A DNA stretch of 40,659 nucleotides from Paludibacteraceae bacterium (GTDB taxonomy: Bacteria; Bacteroidota; Bacteroidia; Bacteroidales; Paludibacteraceae). The stretch spans positions 1 through 40,659 of the forward strand of contig JAEDNI010000013.1 of NCBI GenBank assembly GCA_016302585.1. Direction: 5' to 3'. A program made the position numbers and the translations under genes. Numbering within the stretch: position 1 is the first letter of the stretch; every line of letters begins with the position of its first letter. The notes beneath the pieces were generated by a model. That model was not told the origin of the DNA. It was given only the letters and a program-made list of their open reading frames with translations, and did no database searches. Positions 1 through 7,162 of the stretch are shown piece by piece.

Positions 1-41
1 TTAGACCTACTAAGAGGTCCTACAACTATCAAAACCGAGTG

Positions 42-73
42 CAAAGATACAAAAAAATTTTGATATATGCAAA
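42..73 (-). promoter_or_regulatory. Bacteroidetes housekeeping promoter firing out of the left edge
   Basis: Read on the minus strand, TTTG (70-73) is followed after exactly 20 nt by TATCTTTG (42-49), matching the Bacteroidetes primary-sigma consensus TTTG-N20-TAnnTTTG. Its transcript would start near 36 and leave the window leftwards, so the gene it serves is not in view. The early leader contains a small stem, GACCT paired with AGGTC (4-19). Confidence 0.75.
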
Positions 74-121
74 TATTGGTGACTGAAAAAGTCAGAAATG
101 TGCATTTTGTGTCCGATTGAC

Positions 122-205
122 AGACTCCACACCTGAGACCCTAAGTACGTACACATACTACCCTATATAGGGTACGTATGTAGTACTTACGGGTTCCAGG
201 AGTCT
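122..205. repeat. 84-bp imperfect inverted repeat
   Basis: The arms AGACTCC (122-128) and GGAGTCT (199-205) enclose further paired blocks: ACCC with GGGT, AAGTAC with GTACTT, and the perfect 16-bp core palindrome TACCCTATATAGGGTA. It lies just past the stop codon of the Na/Pi cotransporter and about 50 bp upstream of the leftward promoter. It could form a long hairpin in RNA from either strand. There is no clear T-run, so an ordinary terminator is not proven; a small palindromic mobile element or a transcription barrier is equally possible. The rest of 1-273 shows no gene I can support. Confidence 0.7.
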
Positions 206-273
206 CGTCAAAAGTTGTGAAGGAATGATGCATACCATTCTTCGCAGAGGGAGGGGCAGTAGGGCAAGTGTCC

Positions 274-1950
274 TTATTGCAGTTGTCGGATGGTTTTGGC
301 GACGTTGATGAGGTGGTCGGCAACACGTTCGGAGTTCTGGGCAAGGGAGATATACTCGGTTCCAGCTTGCGGTTCGCATATGCCCAGCGAGAGACGCTGG
401 ATATGATTGCGCTCCATCTCATCGGTCAGACGGTCAATCTCGTCCTCAATCTGGTTGGCGCGCCCAAGAGCTTCCATATCCATCTTATGGTACGCTTGCA
501 TGGTTGCCTCGTAGAGCGAAACGACCAAAGCTTCCATCTGTTCAATCTCCTTGATGGCGTAGTCAGAGAAGCGCACGTCGTGCTGCTGCAGGCTTTCGGC
601 GTACTCGACGATGTTCTTCGCGTAGTCGCCTATACGCTCCAGATCGCTGACCGTGCGGATGGTGGACACCAGATACTGGTGGTCAAAACGGTTGAGTTGG
701 TTATCCGATAGTTTCACTGCGTATTGAACGAGTTCGCGGTTGAGGAAGTTGAGTTCTTCTTCGGTCTTGTTGAAGATATCCAACTCTCCGGTGTCAAGCG
801 TCTTGACGATGTGTATTGACCGGCTGAAATTAGTGACCGCCATCTCCGCCATGTGTTCAATCTCGGCTTTGAGCTGTCGTACCGCCACCACAGGCGTGCG
901 GAGCATCTGCTCGTCGAGGAAATAGAGATGCGGTTGGTCGGTCTCGGTCTTCGGTTGGTCTTTGATGATCTTACAAGCCAGAGCCACCAGTGCGCCGGTG
1001 ATCGGCAGGGCTACAAGCATCGTGCAGACATTGAAGACGGTGTGGAACATCGCCAGTTGGAGTTGCGGCGCTGCCGGAAGCAGGTGCTCGAAGAGCGTGC
1101 CGAAGGTCCAGACCCCGGCGGTGAACAGACTCATTGCTCCGCCAATCAGCAGGAAGAGCACGACACCCATGATATTGAAAATGAGGTGGATCATCGCCGT
1201 CCTTTTGGCAGCTATTCCGCTGGTAAGACCGGCAATAACCGCTACCACGCATGAGCCGATGTTACTACCCATCGTGAGGAAAATACCCTGATCGAGCGTC
1301 ACCAGCCCCGTGACGACCATGGTGATGGCGATAGAGGTCATGACGGACGAAGACTGGATGATGGCGGTCAGGACCGCGCCGATCAGCACTAACAGCAAAG
1401 GATTGCTGATCGAGGCGAGGAAGAGTTTGACGGAATCGAGTGCCGCGAACTCATCCATGGCATTGGACATCATACTCAGACCGACGAACAACATTCCGAA
1501 GCCGGTGAGCACACCTCCTGCCTGCTTCCACGCGTCGCTTTTGGTAAAGAGCATGATAAATGCACCGATACCTGCAAAAGCGCTGAAGATGAGGGTGGTG
1601 GAGATACTGTTGGTGCCGAACATACCCAACGCGACCAACTGAGCGGTAACTGTCGTACCGATGTTCGCGCCGTAGATGATGGTTGCCGCTTGTGCGAGGG
1701 ACATGATCCCCACGTTCACAAAACCGATGACCATCACAGTAACGGCACCACTACTCTGGATAGCAGCGGTGCCGACAGTGCCGATTGCCACGCCGAGCCA
1801 TTTGTTGTCGCCGGTCTTGGCAAAGAGGCGTTTGAGCCGTTTAGATGAAGCCGATTCGAGGTTACTGCTCATCATCGTGCAGGCAATCAGAAAAACTCCG
1901 ATACCTGCCAGGAGCGTTAGAACGGCGGTTATAATAGCTAAGAGATCCAT
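274..1950 (-). CDS. Na/Pi cotransporter family protein with PhoU-like tail
   Basis: Inner-membrane sodium/phosphate symporter of the NptA/PNaS family, expected to import inorganic phosphate with Na+. The N-terminal ~310 residues are a chain of hydrophobic segments containing the two family-defining QSS repeats, AAIQSSGA (about residue 63) and AIIQSSSV (about residue 197), one in each inverted half. The C-terminal ~220 residues are soluble, charged and helical, resembling PhoU helices, as in many bacterial members (558 aa is the usual length for this architecture). The ATG start follows the stop of the PepSY-like gene by only 3 nt, so the two are very probably one transcript. The PhoU-like part suggests feedback on transport by phosphate status, which is inference. 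No frameshift or missing motif is seen. Confidence 0.93.
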   Translation of the reverse strand: MDLLAIITAVLTLLAGIGVFLIACTMMSSNLESASSKRLKRLFAKTGDNKWLGVAIGTVGTAAIQSSGAVTVMVIGFVNVGIMSLAQAATIIYGANIGTTVTAQLVALGMFGTNSISTTLIFSAFAGIGAFIMLFTKSDAWKQAGGVLTGFGMLFVGLSMMSNAMDEFAALDSVKLFLASISNPLLLVLIGAVLTAIIQSSSVMTSIAITMVVTGLVTLDQGIFLTMGSNIGSCVVAVIAGLTSGIAAKRTAMIHLIFNIMGVVLFLLIGGAMSLFTAGVWTFGTLFEHLLPAAPQLQLAMFHTVFNVCTMLVALPITGALVALACKIIKDQPKTETDQPHLYFLDEQMLRTPVVAVRQLKAEIEHMAEMAVTNFSRSIHIVKTLDTGELDIFNKTEEELNFLNRELVQYAVKLSDNQLNRFDHQYLVSTIRTVSDLERIGDYAKNIVEYAESLQQHDVRFSDYAIKEIEQMEALVVSLYEATMQAYHKMDMEALGRANQIEDEIDRLTDEMERNHIQRLSLGICEPQAGTEYISLAQNSERVADHLINVAKTIRQLQ

Positions 1951-1953
1951 CTT

Positions 1954-2388
1954 TTAATCGTCAATGCGGACGAATTCGTATTGGCGGTTGAACTTGAGAT
2001 CGAGACCGTTATTGAGTTCTGCTTGGTAGCCGCGGTCGTCTTTGCCCCACTCGGTAATGAAAGCATTCGGGAAGTGAGCCTTGACGTAGGCCTGTACGGG
2101 TTCGGGAATCAGCGCGGAGGGCACTTCTGTCCGTTTGCAATCCACTTTCAGCAACTCGCCCGCCTTGTTGAACTCGATGGTGCGACCATCATTGAAGCGA
2201 ACTTCGTATTCGTCGTCAAACAGCTCTTTATCTAACATGACATACGCAATCTGCGTAACATCGAAATGGGCAGCCACGATGGCTTTTGCCGGTTCGGGAA
2301 CTTGGTCATAAGTGACCACTTGCTCATCAGCACAAGCTGTGAAGGAGCATGTCAGCGCCAGCAGCGCTACGAATAAATTCTTCTTCAT
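1954..2388 (-). CDS. Secreted PepSY-like domain protein
   Basis: A 144-residue exported protein. The start chosen is the ATG at 2388, because the peptide MKKNLFVALLALTCSFTAC is a clean signal sequence; the longer open frame upstream encodes non-coding-like sequence. The end of the signal (FTAC) could be a relaxed lipobox, making it a periplasmic lipoprotein, or a type I site after ACA. The mature part holds two similar ~60-residue units (from about residues 25 and 85), each with a proline-alanine-helix then paired strands rich in E, D, Y and F. This is the pattern of the PepSY-like family common in Bacteroidetes; members are periplasmic and of uncertain role. It is the first gene of a two-gene unit with the Na/Pi cotransporter (3-nt gap). 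No good promoter match was found upstream. Confidence 0.85.
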   Translation of the reverse strand: MKKNLFVALLALTCSFTACADEQVVTYDQVPEPAKAIVAAHFDVTQIAYVMLDKELFDDEYEVRFNDGRTIEFNKAGELLKVDCKRTEVPSALIPEPVQAYVKAHFPNAFITEWGKDDRGYQAELNNGLDLKFNRQYEFVRIDD

Positions 2389-2441
2389 AATAGTAAGTTT
2401 TTGAGTTAGAATGTTATCAATTAAAAAACTACAAAAATCAT

Positions 2442-2460
2442 GCCATAAATTATTTATGGC
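2442..2460. promoter_or_regulatory. Perfect 19-bp dyad between divergent genes
   Basis: GCCATAAA-TTA-TTTATGGC is a perfect inverted repeat with 8-bp arms and a 3-nt centre. It lies in the 192-bp region separating the leftward PepSY-like gene from the rightward sigma-factor gene, 18 bp before the -33 element of the rightward promoter. The position suits a regulator binding site acting on either gene. In RNA it would form a weak AU-rich hairpin. The function is inferred from position only. Confidence 0.5.
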
Positions 2461-2477
2461 AAAAAAAATATGAAATC

Positions 2478-2508
2478 TTGCGTATGTCAAAAAAATCTTG
2501 TATCTTTG
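2478..2508 (+). promoter_or_regulatory. Housekeeping promoter of the ECF sigma operon
   Basis: CTTG (TTG at 2478-2480), then 20 nt, then TATCTTTG (2501-2508), matching the Bacteroidetes primary-sigma consensus. Transcription would start near 2515 and give a ~65-nt leader to the GTG start. The leader contains a five-codon open frame from the ATG at 2532. A second, ECF-type promoter lies just downstream, so the sigma gene appears to have both basal and self-activated transcription. Confidence 0.7.
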
Positions 2509-2539
2509 CGCCAAATTAGCGCATTACAAATATGCTTTT

Positions 2540-2570
2540 GGAGGTGTAACCTTTTGACGATTTGTGTATC
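2540..2570 (+). promoter_or_regulatory. ECF-type promoter, copy 1 (sigma gene)
   Basis: The block GGAGGTGTAACCTTTT (2540-2555) followed by TGTATC (2565-2570) is repeated almost exactly before the third gene of this locus. GTAACC (2546-2551) is separated from TGTATC by 13 nt in both copies. GTAACC-type -35 and CGTATC-type -10 elements are characteristic of ECF sigma targets. The placement implies autoregulation. It ends only 10 bp before the GTG start, so a transcript from it would have almost no leader. Confidence 0.7.
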
Positions 2571-2580
2571 TTATCAGTAG

Positions 2581-3141
2581 GTGAACGACAATTTATCCGA
2601 CATAGAACTGATTAGGCAAGTGTTGCGCGAGAACAATCCGCGCGCGTTTGATACGTTGATGCAGCGGTACTCTCTGCCGGTGTACAACGCGGCTCTGCGA
2701 CTGATGCACGATGAAGACGATGCCGCAGAAGTGACACAGTTGGCTTTCATACAAGCCTACAAACAATTGGATTCATGGCATGGAGGCAATTTCGGAGCGT
2801 GGGTAACAATCATTGCCAACCATATCGCTTTGCGTCTCTTGGAGAAAGAAAAGCGACGAGGGGATGTACGATTTGACGATGTACAAAGTACGACGGACTT
2901 GGCGGATATAGCCGATGAGACATACAACGAGCAGCGAGAGGCACATCTGCAAGCCTTGGAGCAAGCGGTAGCACAACTGCCGGAACAAGAGCAACAGATC
3001 ATCCGATGGCATTATTACGAGAACCTGCCCTTGCAAGTAATCGCACAGCGGCTCGGACAAACGGGAAACAATATCAAAGTGCGGCTTTTCCGCATCAGAG
3101 AAAGACTAAAGAAAAAGATTGAACATGGAAACAATAACTGA
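2581..3141 (+). CDS. ECF-type RNA polymerase sigma factor
   Basis: A 186-residue sigma-70 family protein of extracytoplasmic-function size, containing only regions 2 and 4. Region 2 covers about residues 8-75 (ENNPRAFDTLMQRY, then the DDAAEVTQLAFIQAY segment that contacts the -10). Region 4 covers about 125-178 (LPEQEQQIIRWHYYENLPLQ, helix-turn-helix VIAQRLGQTGNNIKVRLFR). The start is GTG at 2581: an in-frame TAG sits immediately upstream, and the next Met (residue 27) would cut into region 2. The gene overlaps the following membrane-protein gene by 17 bp, as is common for a sigma factor and its anti-sigma factor. Both a housekeeping and an ECF-type promoter precede it. The signal sensed is unknown. 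Confidence 0.93.
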   Translation: MNDNLSDIELIRQVLRENNPRAFDTLMQRYSLPVYNAALRLMHDEDDAAEVTQLAFIQAYKQLDSWHGGNFGAWVTIIANHIALRLLEKEKRRGDVRFDDVQSTTDLADIADETYNEQREAHLQALEQAVAQLPEQEQQIIRWHYYENLPLQVIAQRLGQTGNNIKVRLFRIRERLKKKIEHGNNN

Positions 3142-3442
3142 TCAAGAATTGGACACGCTGTTTCAGCAATCTGCACAGCAGCACAAAGCGGTAGAGCAAA
3201 TCAACCGTCAGGTCATGCGCTCCGTGCGTCGGGAAATGCGTCTCAAGACCTTGCGCAAATGGGCTAAACTGCCCGGTCTCTGTTTCGGTCTGCCGATAGC
3301 AGTAGTGGTGTATATCTATGCGCTGTTCGTCTTTATGCCGGAAATGCCGGAGCAACTGCAAACCGTTTGCATAGCCATCCCTGTGGCTACCATCCTTGCT
3401 CTGGCTGCGCAACGGCTCCGTTATTTTTCGCCGGAGGTGTAA
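3125..3442 (+). CDS. Small two-helix membrane protein, possible anti-sigma factor
   Basis: A 105-residue protein starting at ATG 3125 inside the end of the sigma gene, which implies translational coupling. Residues 1-50 are cytosolic-looking, helical and charged, with QQHKAVEQINRQVMRSVRR. Two hydrophobic segments follow (about 52-73 and 80-97), with a short basic end. A short N-terminal cytoplasmic helix region plus membrane anchor, encoded directly after an ECF sigma gene, fits an anti-sigma factor in layout. I see no ZAS zinc motif or other recognised anti-sigma domain, so the role is inferred from position. Its last codons (GAG GTG TAA) are part of the second ECF-type promoter. Confidence 0.75.
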   Translation: METITDQELDTLFQQSAQQHKAVEQINRQVMRSVRREMRLKTLRKWAKLPGLCFGLPIAVVVYIYALFVFMPEMPEQLQTVCIAIPVATILALAAQRLRYFSPEV

Positions 3443-3463
3443 CCTTTCTGCACTCCGCGTATC
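3433..3463 (+). promoter_or_regulatory. ECF-type promoter, copy 2
   Basis: GGAGGTGTAACCTTT (3433-3447) then CGTATC (3458-3463), with the same 13-nt gap between GTAACC and the -10 as copy 1. It overlaps the stop codon of the preceding gene and gives the next gene its own leader of about 60 nt. The match to the sigma gene's own upstream region makes the downstream gene a predicted member of the sigma factor's regulon. Confidence 0.75.
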
Positions 3464-3532
3464 ATACAAATAGAAGGGCAGACCGGTAGCCCGCAAAAAT
3501 AACATTATTAAACGATTAAAATTTATAGTATT

Positions 3533-3964
3533 ATGCATCTTCTTCCTGTTGCATTTCAAGGCTTGGTAGCCATCATCCTTATGTTAAGTCTGCCTATCAT
3601 AGCAGTAGTAATGTCCTTTTGGTCCTCTATGCACAAAAAGACGAAGGACAAAGAACTCCGCCAACTCATTATTGAGAACCACACCGATCCGGAGACCGCC
3701 AAACTGCTCATTGACGAACCGAAGAAACAGCCGCGTAAGATGGGACCGGTCAATTTAGATACGCTCCGCGCTGCCTGTGTATTACTCGGTATTGGTCTTG
3801 GCGCGTGCATCAACTGGCTGGCGAGCGTAGCTACTAAGAGCATTTATTTCTGGCTCATCATCGCCTGTGGCATCGGCATCGGACTCCTCTGCTCCTTCCT
3901 TGTTGAGATGCACCTCTACAAGAAATACGGTCGCAAAGAAGAGAGCGACGAAACAAAAGAGTGA
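3533..3964 (+). CDS. DUF6249-like membrane protein
   Basis: A 143-residue membrane protein. Hydrophobic segments lie at about 8-30, 84-104 and 108-128. Between the first two is a soluble stretch with KDKELRQLIIENHTDPETAK, a short helical unit seen in many Bacteroidetes membrane proteins encoded beside ECF sigma factors (I associate it with DUF6249, from memory). The C-terminus is charged and cytosolic. It is preceded by the second ECF-type promoter, so it is probably made when the sigma factor is active, perhaps as an effector or feedback component at the inner membrane. The molecular function is unknown. A strong terminator follows 30 bp after the stop, closing the locus. Confidence 0.8.
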   Translation: MHLLPVAFQGLVAIILMLSLPIIAVVMSFWSSMHKKTKDKELRQLIIENHTDPETAKLLIDEPKKQPRKMGPVNLDTLRAACVLLGIGLGACINWLASVATKSIYFWLIIACGIGIGLLCSFLVEMHLYKKYGRKEESDETKE

Positions 3965-3993
3965 TTCCGACATATCACATAAAAATCTTCTTC

Positions 3994-4018
3994 AAAAGCG
4001 TCCTTCGGGACGTTTTTT
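3994..4018 (+). terminator. Intrinsic terminator of the sigma locus
   Basis: Stem AAAAGCGTCC (3994-4003) pairs with GGACGTTTTT (4008-4017) around a TTCG tetraloop, running into a T-run (4013-4018). The five-bp GC core with the stable UUCG loop and U-tract is a textbook rho-independent terminator. Confidence 0.9.
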
Positions 4019-4250
4019 GTATTGTTACGCTCCGCCCTGTACTTCCCATTTCTCCGCCTCCCGACCGACCGATGACCGTGAAGCGGTTAAGGCGTACCGC
4101 AGAGTGTCCAGTGGACATTCACGGAGTAAGTGCGCCGTGCGAGTTCGCAGGGCGAACATAGAAATAATCGTTTGAGCCATGCGAAATAAGAACTCCTTCA
4201 AGCCGAGAGAAGAGCGAGAGACAAAAAAAAGCACAAAATCGCCCTCTCTC
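4019..4250. other. Non-coding stretch with a short palindrome
   Basis: No convincing gene is present. A minus-strand open frame (4025-4234) has unnatural composition and no start context. The stretch holds the palindrome TGTCCA-G-TGGACA (4105-4117), extendable by three more pairs (one G-T). It ends in a housekeeping promoter. It looks like decayed or repeat-derived spacer DNA. Confidence 0.4.
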
Positions 4251-4281
4251 TTGCATATGTCAAAAAAAAGCAGTACCTTTG
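4251..4281 (+). promoter_or_regulatory. Housekeeping promoter upstream of the EamA unit
   Basis: CTTG (TTG 4251-4253), 20-nt spacer, TACCTTTG (4274-4281): a full match to the Bacteroidetes consensus. The expected start point near 4288 lies 10 nt before the ATG at 4298. Confidence 0.75.
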
Positions 4282-4297
4282 TACCGAATCTGCAAAT

Positions 4298-4617
4298 ATG
4301 AGTTCTTTATATCACATAACCATGCTCGGGATGGACAATGCACTGGCGACGCGGTGTTACAACACCTGCTTCACGCTGCATGGCGCGAACGGTACACTGC
4401 GAAGCGCAGTCCGTCTTCTCCGGCTCCGTCCTCGTCCCGGACGATTTGGAGAGAATCGCATATGACATCTATGACAACCGAACTTCTGATAGATAGCTGC
4501 CCGTGCATGGTCTATGCCATGCCGGAGTCCCGATGCCTTGTGCTGACTACGCTCGTCTGGCACAACGGCGGACATTTCACCGACTGCACCCTTCGCCTCG
4601 CCCAACCGTTGCTATGA
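4298..4617 (+). pseudogene. Broken small reading frame upstream of the EamA gene (tentative)
   Basis: A good promoter reads into ATG 4298, which opens a 55-codon frame ending at 4465. Coding-like sequence then seems to continue in two other frames: about 4398-4496 (with SVFSGSVLVPDDLERIAYDI) and about 4475-4617 (ending LVWHNGGHFTDCTLRLAQPL). Joining the three pieces needs two shifts in the same direction and gives a protein of roughly 105 residues. The last frame ends in TGA overlapping the EamA start as ATGA, as expected if it was once translated and coupled to it. I recognise no family. It may be a decayed gene, a sequencing error in a real one, or only a leader. Confidence 0.35.
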
Positions 4618-5498
4618 CCCACAAGCAGAAAACAATCCTCGGCTTTGCAGCCGGAGTGGCGGCGGGTGTCTCGTATGGTCTGAATCCGCTGTTCGGCAAA
4701 CCGCTTTTGGACGGCGGCGTGCCGGTGTTGTCGCTCTTGTTCTTCCGTTATGCCATCTCGTCGGCCATTTTAGGTCTCTGGATGGCGTTCCGGCATGAGT
4801 CTTTCCGCGTCAACGGACGGGAAATGCGCCTGCTGGTCGTCCTCGGCTGTCTGTTTGCCGCCAGCAGTGTCTTTCTCTTTGAGTCATACCGGTTCATTCC
4901 TTCGGGGCTGGCAACGACCTTCGTTTATCTGTATCCTGTCTTTGTAGCGCTTATCATGGTCGGGCTGCATGTCTATCCCAAATGGCAGGTATGGCTGTCT
5001 ATAGCCGCCACGGTTGCGGGAGTGGTCCTGCTCAGCTGGCCTGCCGCCGGAACAGAGATTCACTGGCTCGGCATTGTTCTTGCGGCTATGTCCGCTTTGA
5101 GTTACGCCGTTTATCTGGTGATTGTCAACCGCTCGCAGCGTATCAAACATATCTCCGAACACATGCTCACGTTCTATGGTCTGGTGGTGGGTGCCGTCGC
5201 CTTTTTGGCGTACCTGCTTATCGACGGAACGCCGGTGCTGCAAGGCATAGACACCACTCCGGACGTACTGAATCTTATCGGTCTGGCTGTCTTTCCTACC
5301 ATGATAGCCATGCTGACGATAGCCCTTTCCACACGCCTCATCGGACCTACGAAAACGTCTGTCTTGGGCGCTTTCGAACCCGTAACGGCTATCTTGGTCG
5401 GCACGCTGGTCTTTGGCGAACCGCTGACGGTGAACATCCTTGCCGGCATCGTCATCTGCATCGCCGCCGTCCTCTTCATGATCCTCAGCGAAAAGTAA
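4614..5498 (+). CDS. EamA/DMT family transporter
   Basis: A 294-residue inner-membrane protein of the drug/metabolite transporter superfamily, usually exporters of amino acids, metabolites or toxic compounds. About ten hydrophobic helices form two EamA repeats (about residues 8-140 and 150-290). The first carries the typical GVSYGLNPLFGKPLL and FRYAISSAILGLW region, the second LSYAVYLVIVNR and, near the end, GPTKTSVLGAFEPVTAILVG followed by FGEPLT, which is highly characteristic of the fold. The start is ATG 4614, because the in-frame extension upstream is low-quality sequence and 4614 gives a normal family length. The ATG overlaps the preceding frame's TGA. The substrate cannot be told. No hairpin terminator is clear downstream. 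Confidence 0.92.
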   Translation: MTHKQKTILGFAAGVAAGVSYGLNPLFGKPLLDGGVPVLSLLFFRYAISSAILGLWMAFRHESFRVNGREMRLLVVLGCLFAASSVFLFESYRFIPSGLATTFVYLYPVFVALIMVGLHVYPKWQVWLSIAATVAGVVLLSWPAAGTEIHWLGIVLAAMSALSYAVYLVIVNRSQRIKHISEHMLTFYGLVVGAVAFLAYLLIDGTPVLQGIDTTPDVLNLIGLAVFPTMIAMLTIALSTRLIGPTKTSVLGAFEPVTAILVGTLVFGEPLTVNILAGIVICIAAVLFMILSEK

Positions 5499-5683
5499 AA
5501 ATGACACTGTGCCCCTAATTAGAGTTTTTCTCACAAAAATCTTGCGTATGTCAAAAAAAATATTCAAAACAACCACTAAAAATTTAAATAAATTTAATTT
5601 TTAACGTTAAATCCTTGTGTATTCCAAATTTTTGTAGTATCTTTGCAGCGCAAATTATAATGGTTTAATTGCATATAGGATAT
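5499..5683 (+). promoter_or_regulatory. AT-rich spacer with promoter for the DUF349-ftsE-sufE unit
   Basis: A 185-bp AT-rich spacer. The promoter is TTG (5615-5617), 20-nt spacer, TATCTTTG (5638-5645), predicted to start near 5652 and leave a ~30-nt leader to the ATG at 5684. A second partial promoter-like string, CTTGCGTATGTCAAAAAAAA (5541-5560), has a -33 element but no -7 element at the right distance and is probably a relic. No gene is seen here. Confidence 0.7.
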
Positions 5684-7162
5684 ATGGCAAGTACACGACA
5701 GGAGATCATCGAAGAACTCAAGCAGTTGCTTGAGCAAGATGTGGTAGCGATCAAGGATCAAGTAGATCATCTTAAGACCCGCTTCTATAGCATAGAAGAG
5801 GCGTTGGAAGAAACGGCTGCGGAGGCGGAAGCCGCTGCGGAGAATAACCCGGTAGAAGAAGAGTTCAAAGCGCTGTTGGCGCAATACAAAGCGAAGCGAG
5901 CCGAAGTAGCCGCTGCACAGGCCAAGGAAGAGGCGGATAACCTCGCCCGTAAGCAGGCGATTTTAGACGAGATGCGCACGATGGTAGAAGGCGCGAATGC
6001 CGACGGCGTGATGGCGAACCTGCAGAAGATGCGGGAGTTACAGACCACTTGGAAGACCATTGGTGCCGTACCCGCACCCAAGACCCAGGAGATTCGTAAG
6101 GCTTATCAGCAATACCAAGAGCAATTCTACGACCTGGTGAAGATCAATATCGAGTTACGCGACCTGGACTTCAAGAAGAACCTGGAGCAGAAGACTTTGT
6201 TGTGCGAAGCAGCGGAGCGCCTGCAGGAGAATAACAATATCGTAGAGGCATCGCGTGCGCTGCAGCAGTTGCACGACGAGTGGGCGGAGATTGGCCCTAC
6301 GGCACGTGAGGTGCGCGAAGACTTATGGAACCGTTTCAAAGCCGCTTCGACTATTATCAATAAGAAACATCAGGCCTATTTTGACGAACTGCATGCCAAA
6401 GAGCAAGCGAACCTCGAGGCCAAGCAAGCCATCATCGACCAACTCAAGGCGATTAACGAACCCATCGTAAACGGTCAGCCGTTGAGCGCCAAACAATGGG
6501 AGGCTGCTACCCAGCAAGTGCAGAATCTGCAGACCGAATGGCGTAAGATCGGTTTTGCGCCGAAGAAATACAATCAATCTATCTATGAGACCTATCGGGC
6601 GGAGTGCGACCGGTTCTTCCATGCCAAGACCGAGTTTTTCAAGGACATCCGTGATGCTTTCACAACCAACCTCAAGCATAAACGTGCGCTGGTAGCGAGG
6701 GCGCAGGAGATCACGGAAAACGTGAAGGCGAAGTTGGAGAGCAATGAGATGACACGCGAACTATGGGACGAGATGACATCGCAGGTGCAGGCTATTCAGG
6801 CCGAATGGAAGACCGTAGGTACGGTTGCCCGCAAATATTCCGATGAGTTATGGAAGAAATTCTCCGATACCTGCGATGCGTTCTTTGAAGCGAAGCGTGA
6901 AGCCCAGAAAGGCGAGCGTCTGAAGCAGAAAGGCGAACGGGCTGCCAGAGCAGCTCGTCAGGCTGCGAGCCAAGGAGCGGATGGTCTGCGTCGTCTGCGT
7001 GACCGGCTCCGGCAGGAAATCAAGATCGCCGAGAACAACATCCTCTTCTTTACAGCCAAGTCCAAGACGGCCAATAAGCTCGTGGACTCGATGCAGAAAA
7101 AGATCGACGAGCTCAAGAAGCAATTAGAAGATATCCAAAACCAGTTGGATAACGAAGAATAA
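5684..7162 (+). CDS. DUF349 domain protein (coiled-coil)
   Basis: A 492-residue, highly charged, almost wholly helical protein. It contains repeated ~70-residue DUF349 units, each marked by a W-K/R-x-[IV]-G element: TTWKTIGAVP (about residue 125), DEWAEIGPTA (about 200), TEWRKIGFAP (about 285) and AEWKTVGTVA (about 380). Each is followed by a W-x-[RK]-F or Y-x-x-F helix. The last 80 residues (LRQEIKIAENNILFFTAKSK...) are a coiled coil. DUF349 proteins are soluble; the role is unknown in Bacteroidetes, and in other bacteria members have been linked to stress and surface phenotypes. Start at ATG 5684; the TTG upstream is rejected. Its stop shares one base with the ftsE start (TAATG), so the two are tightly coupled. 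Confidence 0.9.
   Translation: MASTRQEIIEELKQLLEQDVVAIKDQVDHLKTRFYSIEEALEETAAEAEAAAENNPVEEEFKALLAQYKAKRAEVAAAQAKEEADNLARKQAILDEMRTMVEGANADGVMANLQKMRELQTTWKTIGAVPAPKTQEIRKAYQQYQEQFYDLVKINIELRDLDFKKNLEQKTLLCEAAERLQENNNIVEASRALQQLHDEWAEIGPTAREVREDLWNRFKAASTIINKKHQAYFDELHAKEQANLEAKQAIIDQLKAINEPIVNGQPLSAKQWEAATQQVQNLQTEWRKIGFAPKKYNQSIYETYRAECDRFFHAKTEFFKDIRDAFTTNLKHKRALVARAQEITENVKAKLESNEMTRELWDEMTSQVQAIQAEWKTVGTVARKYSDELWKKFSDTCDAFFEAKREAQKGERLKQKGERAARAARQAASQGADGLRRLRDRLRQEIKIAENNILFFTAKSKTANKLVDSMQKKIDELKKQLEDIQNQLDNEE

Noticed and set aside
2389..2514. N-terminal extension of the PepSY-like protein to 2514
   Set aside because: It would place 42 unlikely residues ahead of a complete signal peptide and would cross the dyad and the opposing promoter.
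4025..4234. 69-codon minus-strand frame before the EamA unit
   Set aside because: Odd composition, no promoter or start signal, and it runs through the 4105 palindrome; more likely non-coding or repeat-derived.
4884..5576. 230-codon minus-strand frame opposite the EamA gene
   Set aside because: Low-hydrophobicity, charged shadow of a clear transporter gene; no homology pattern.
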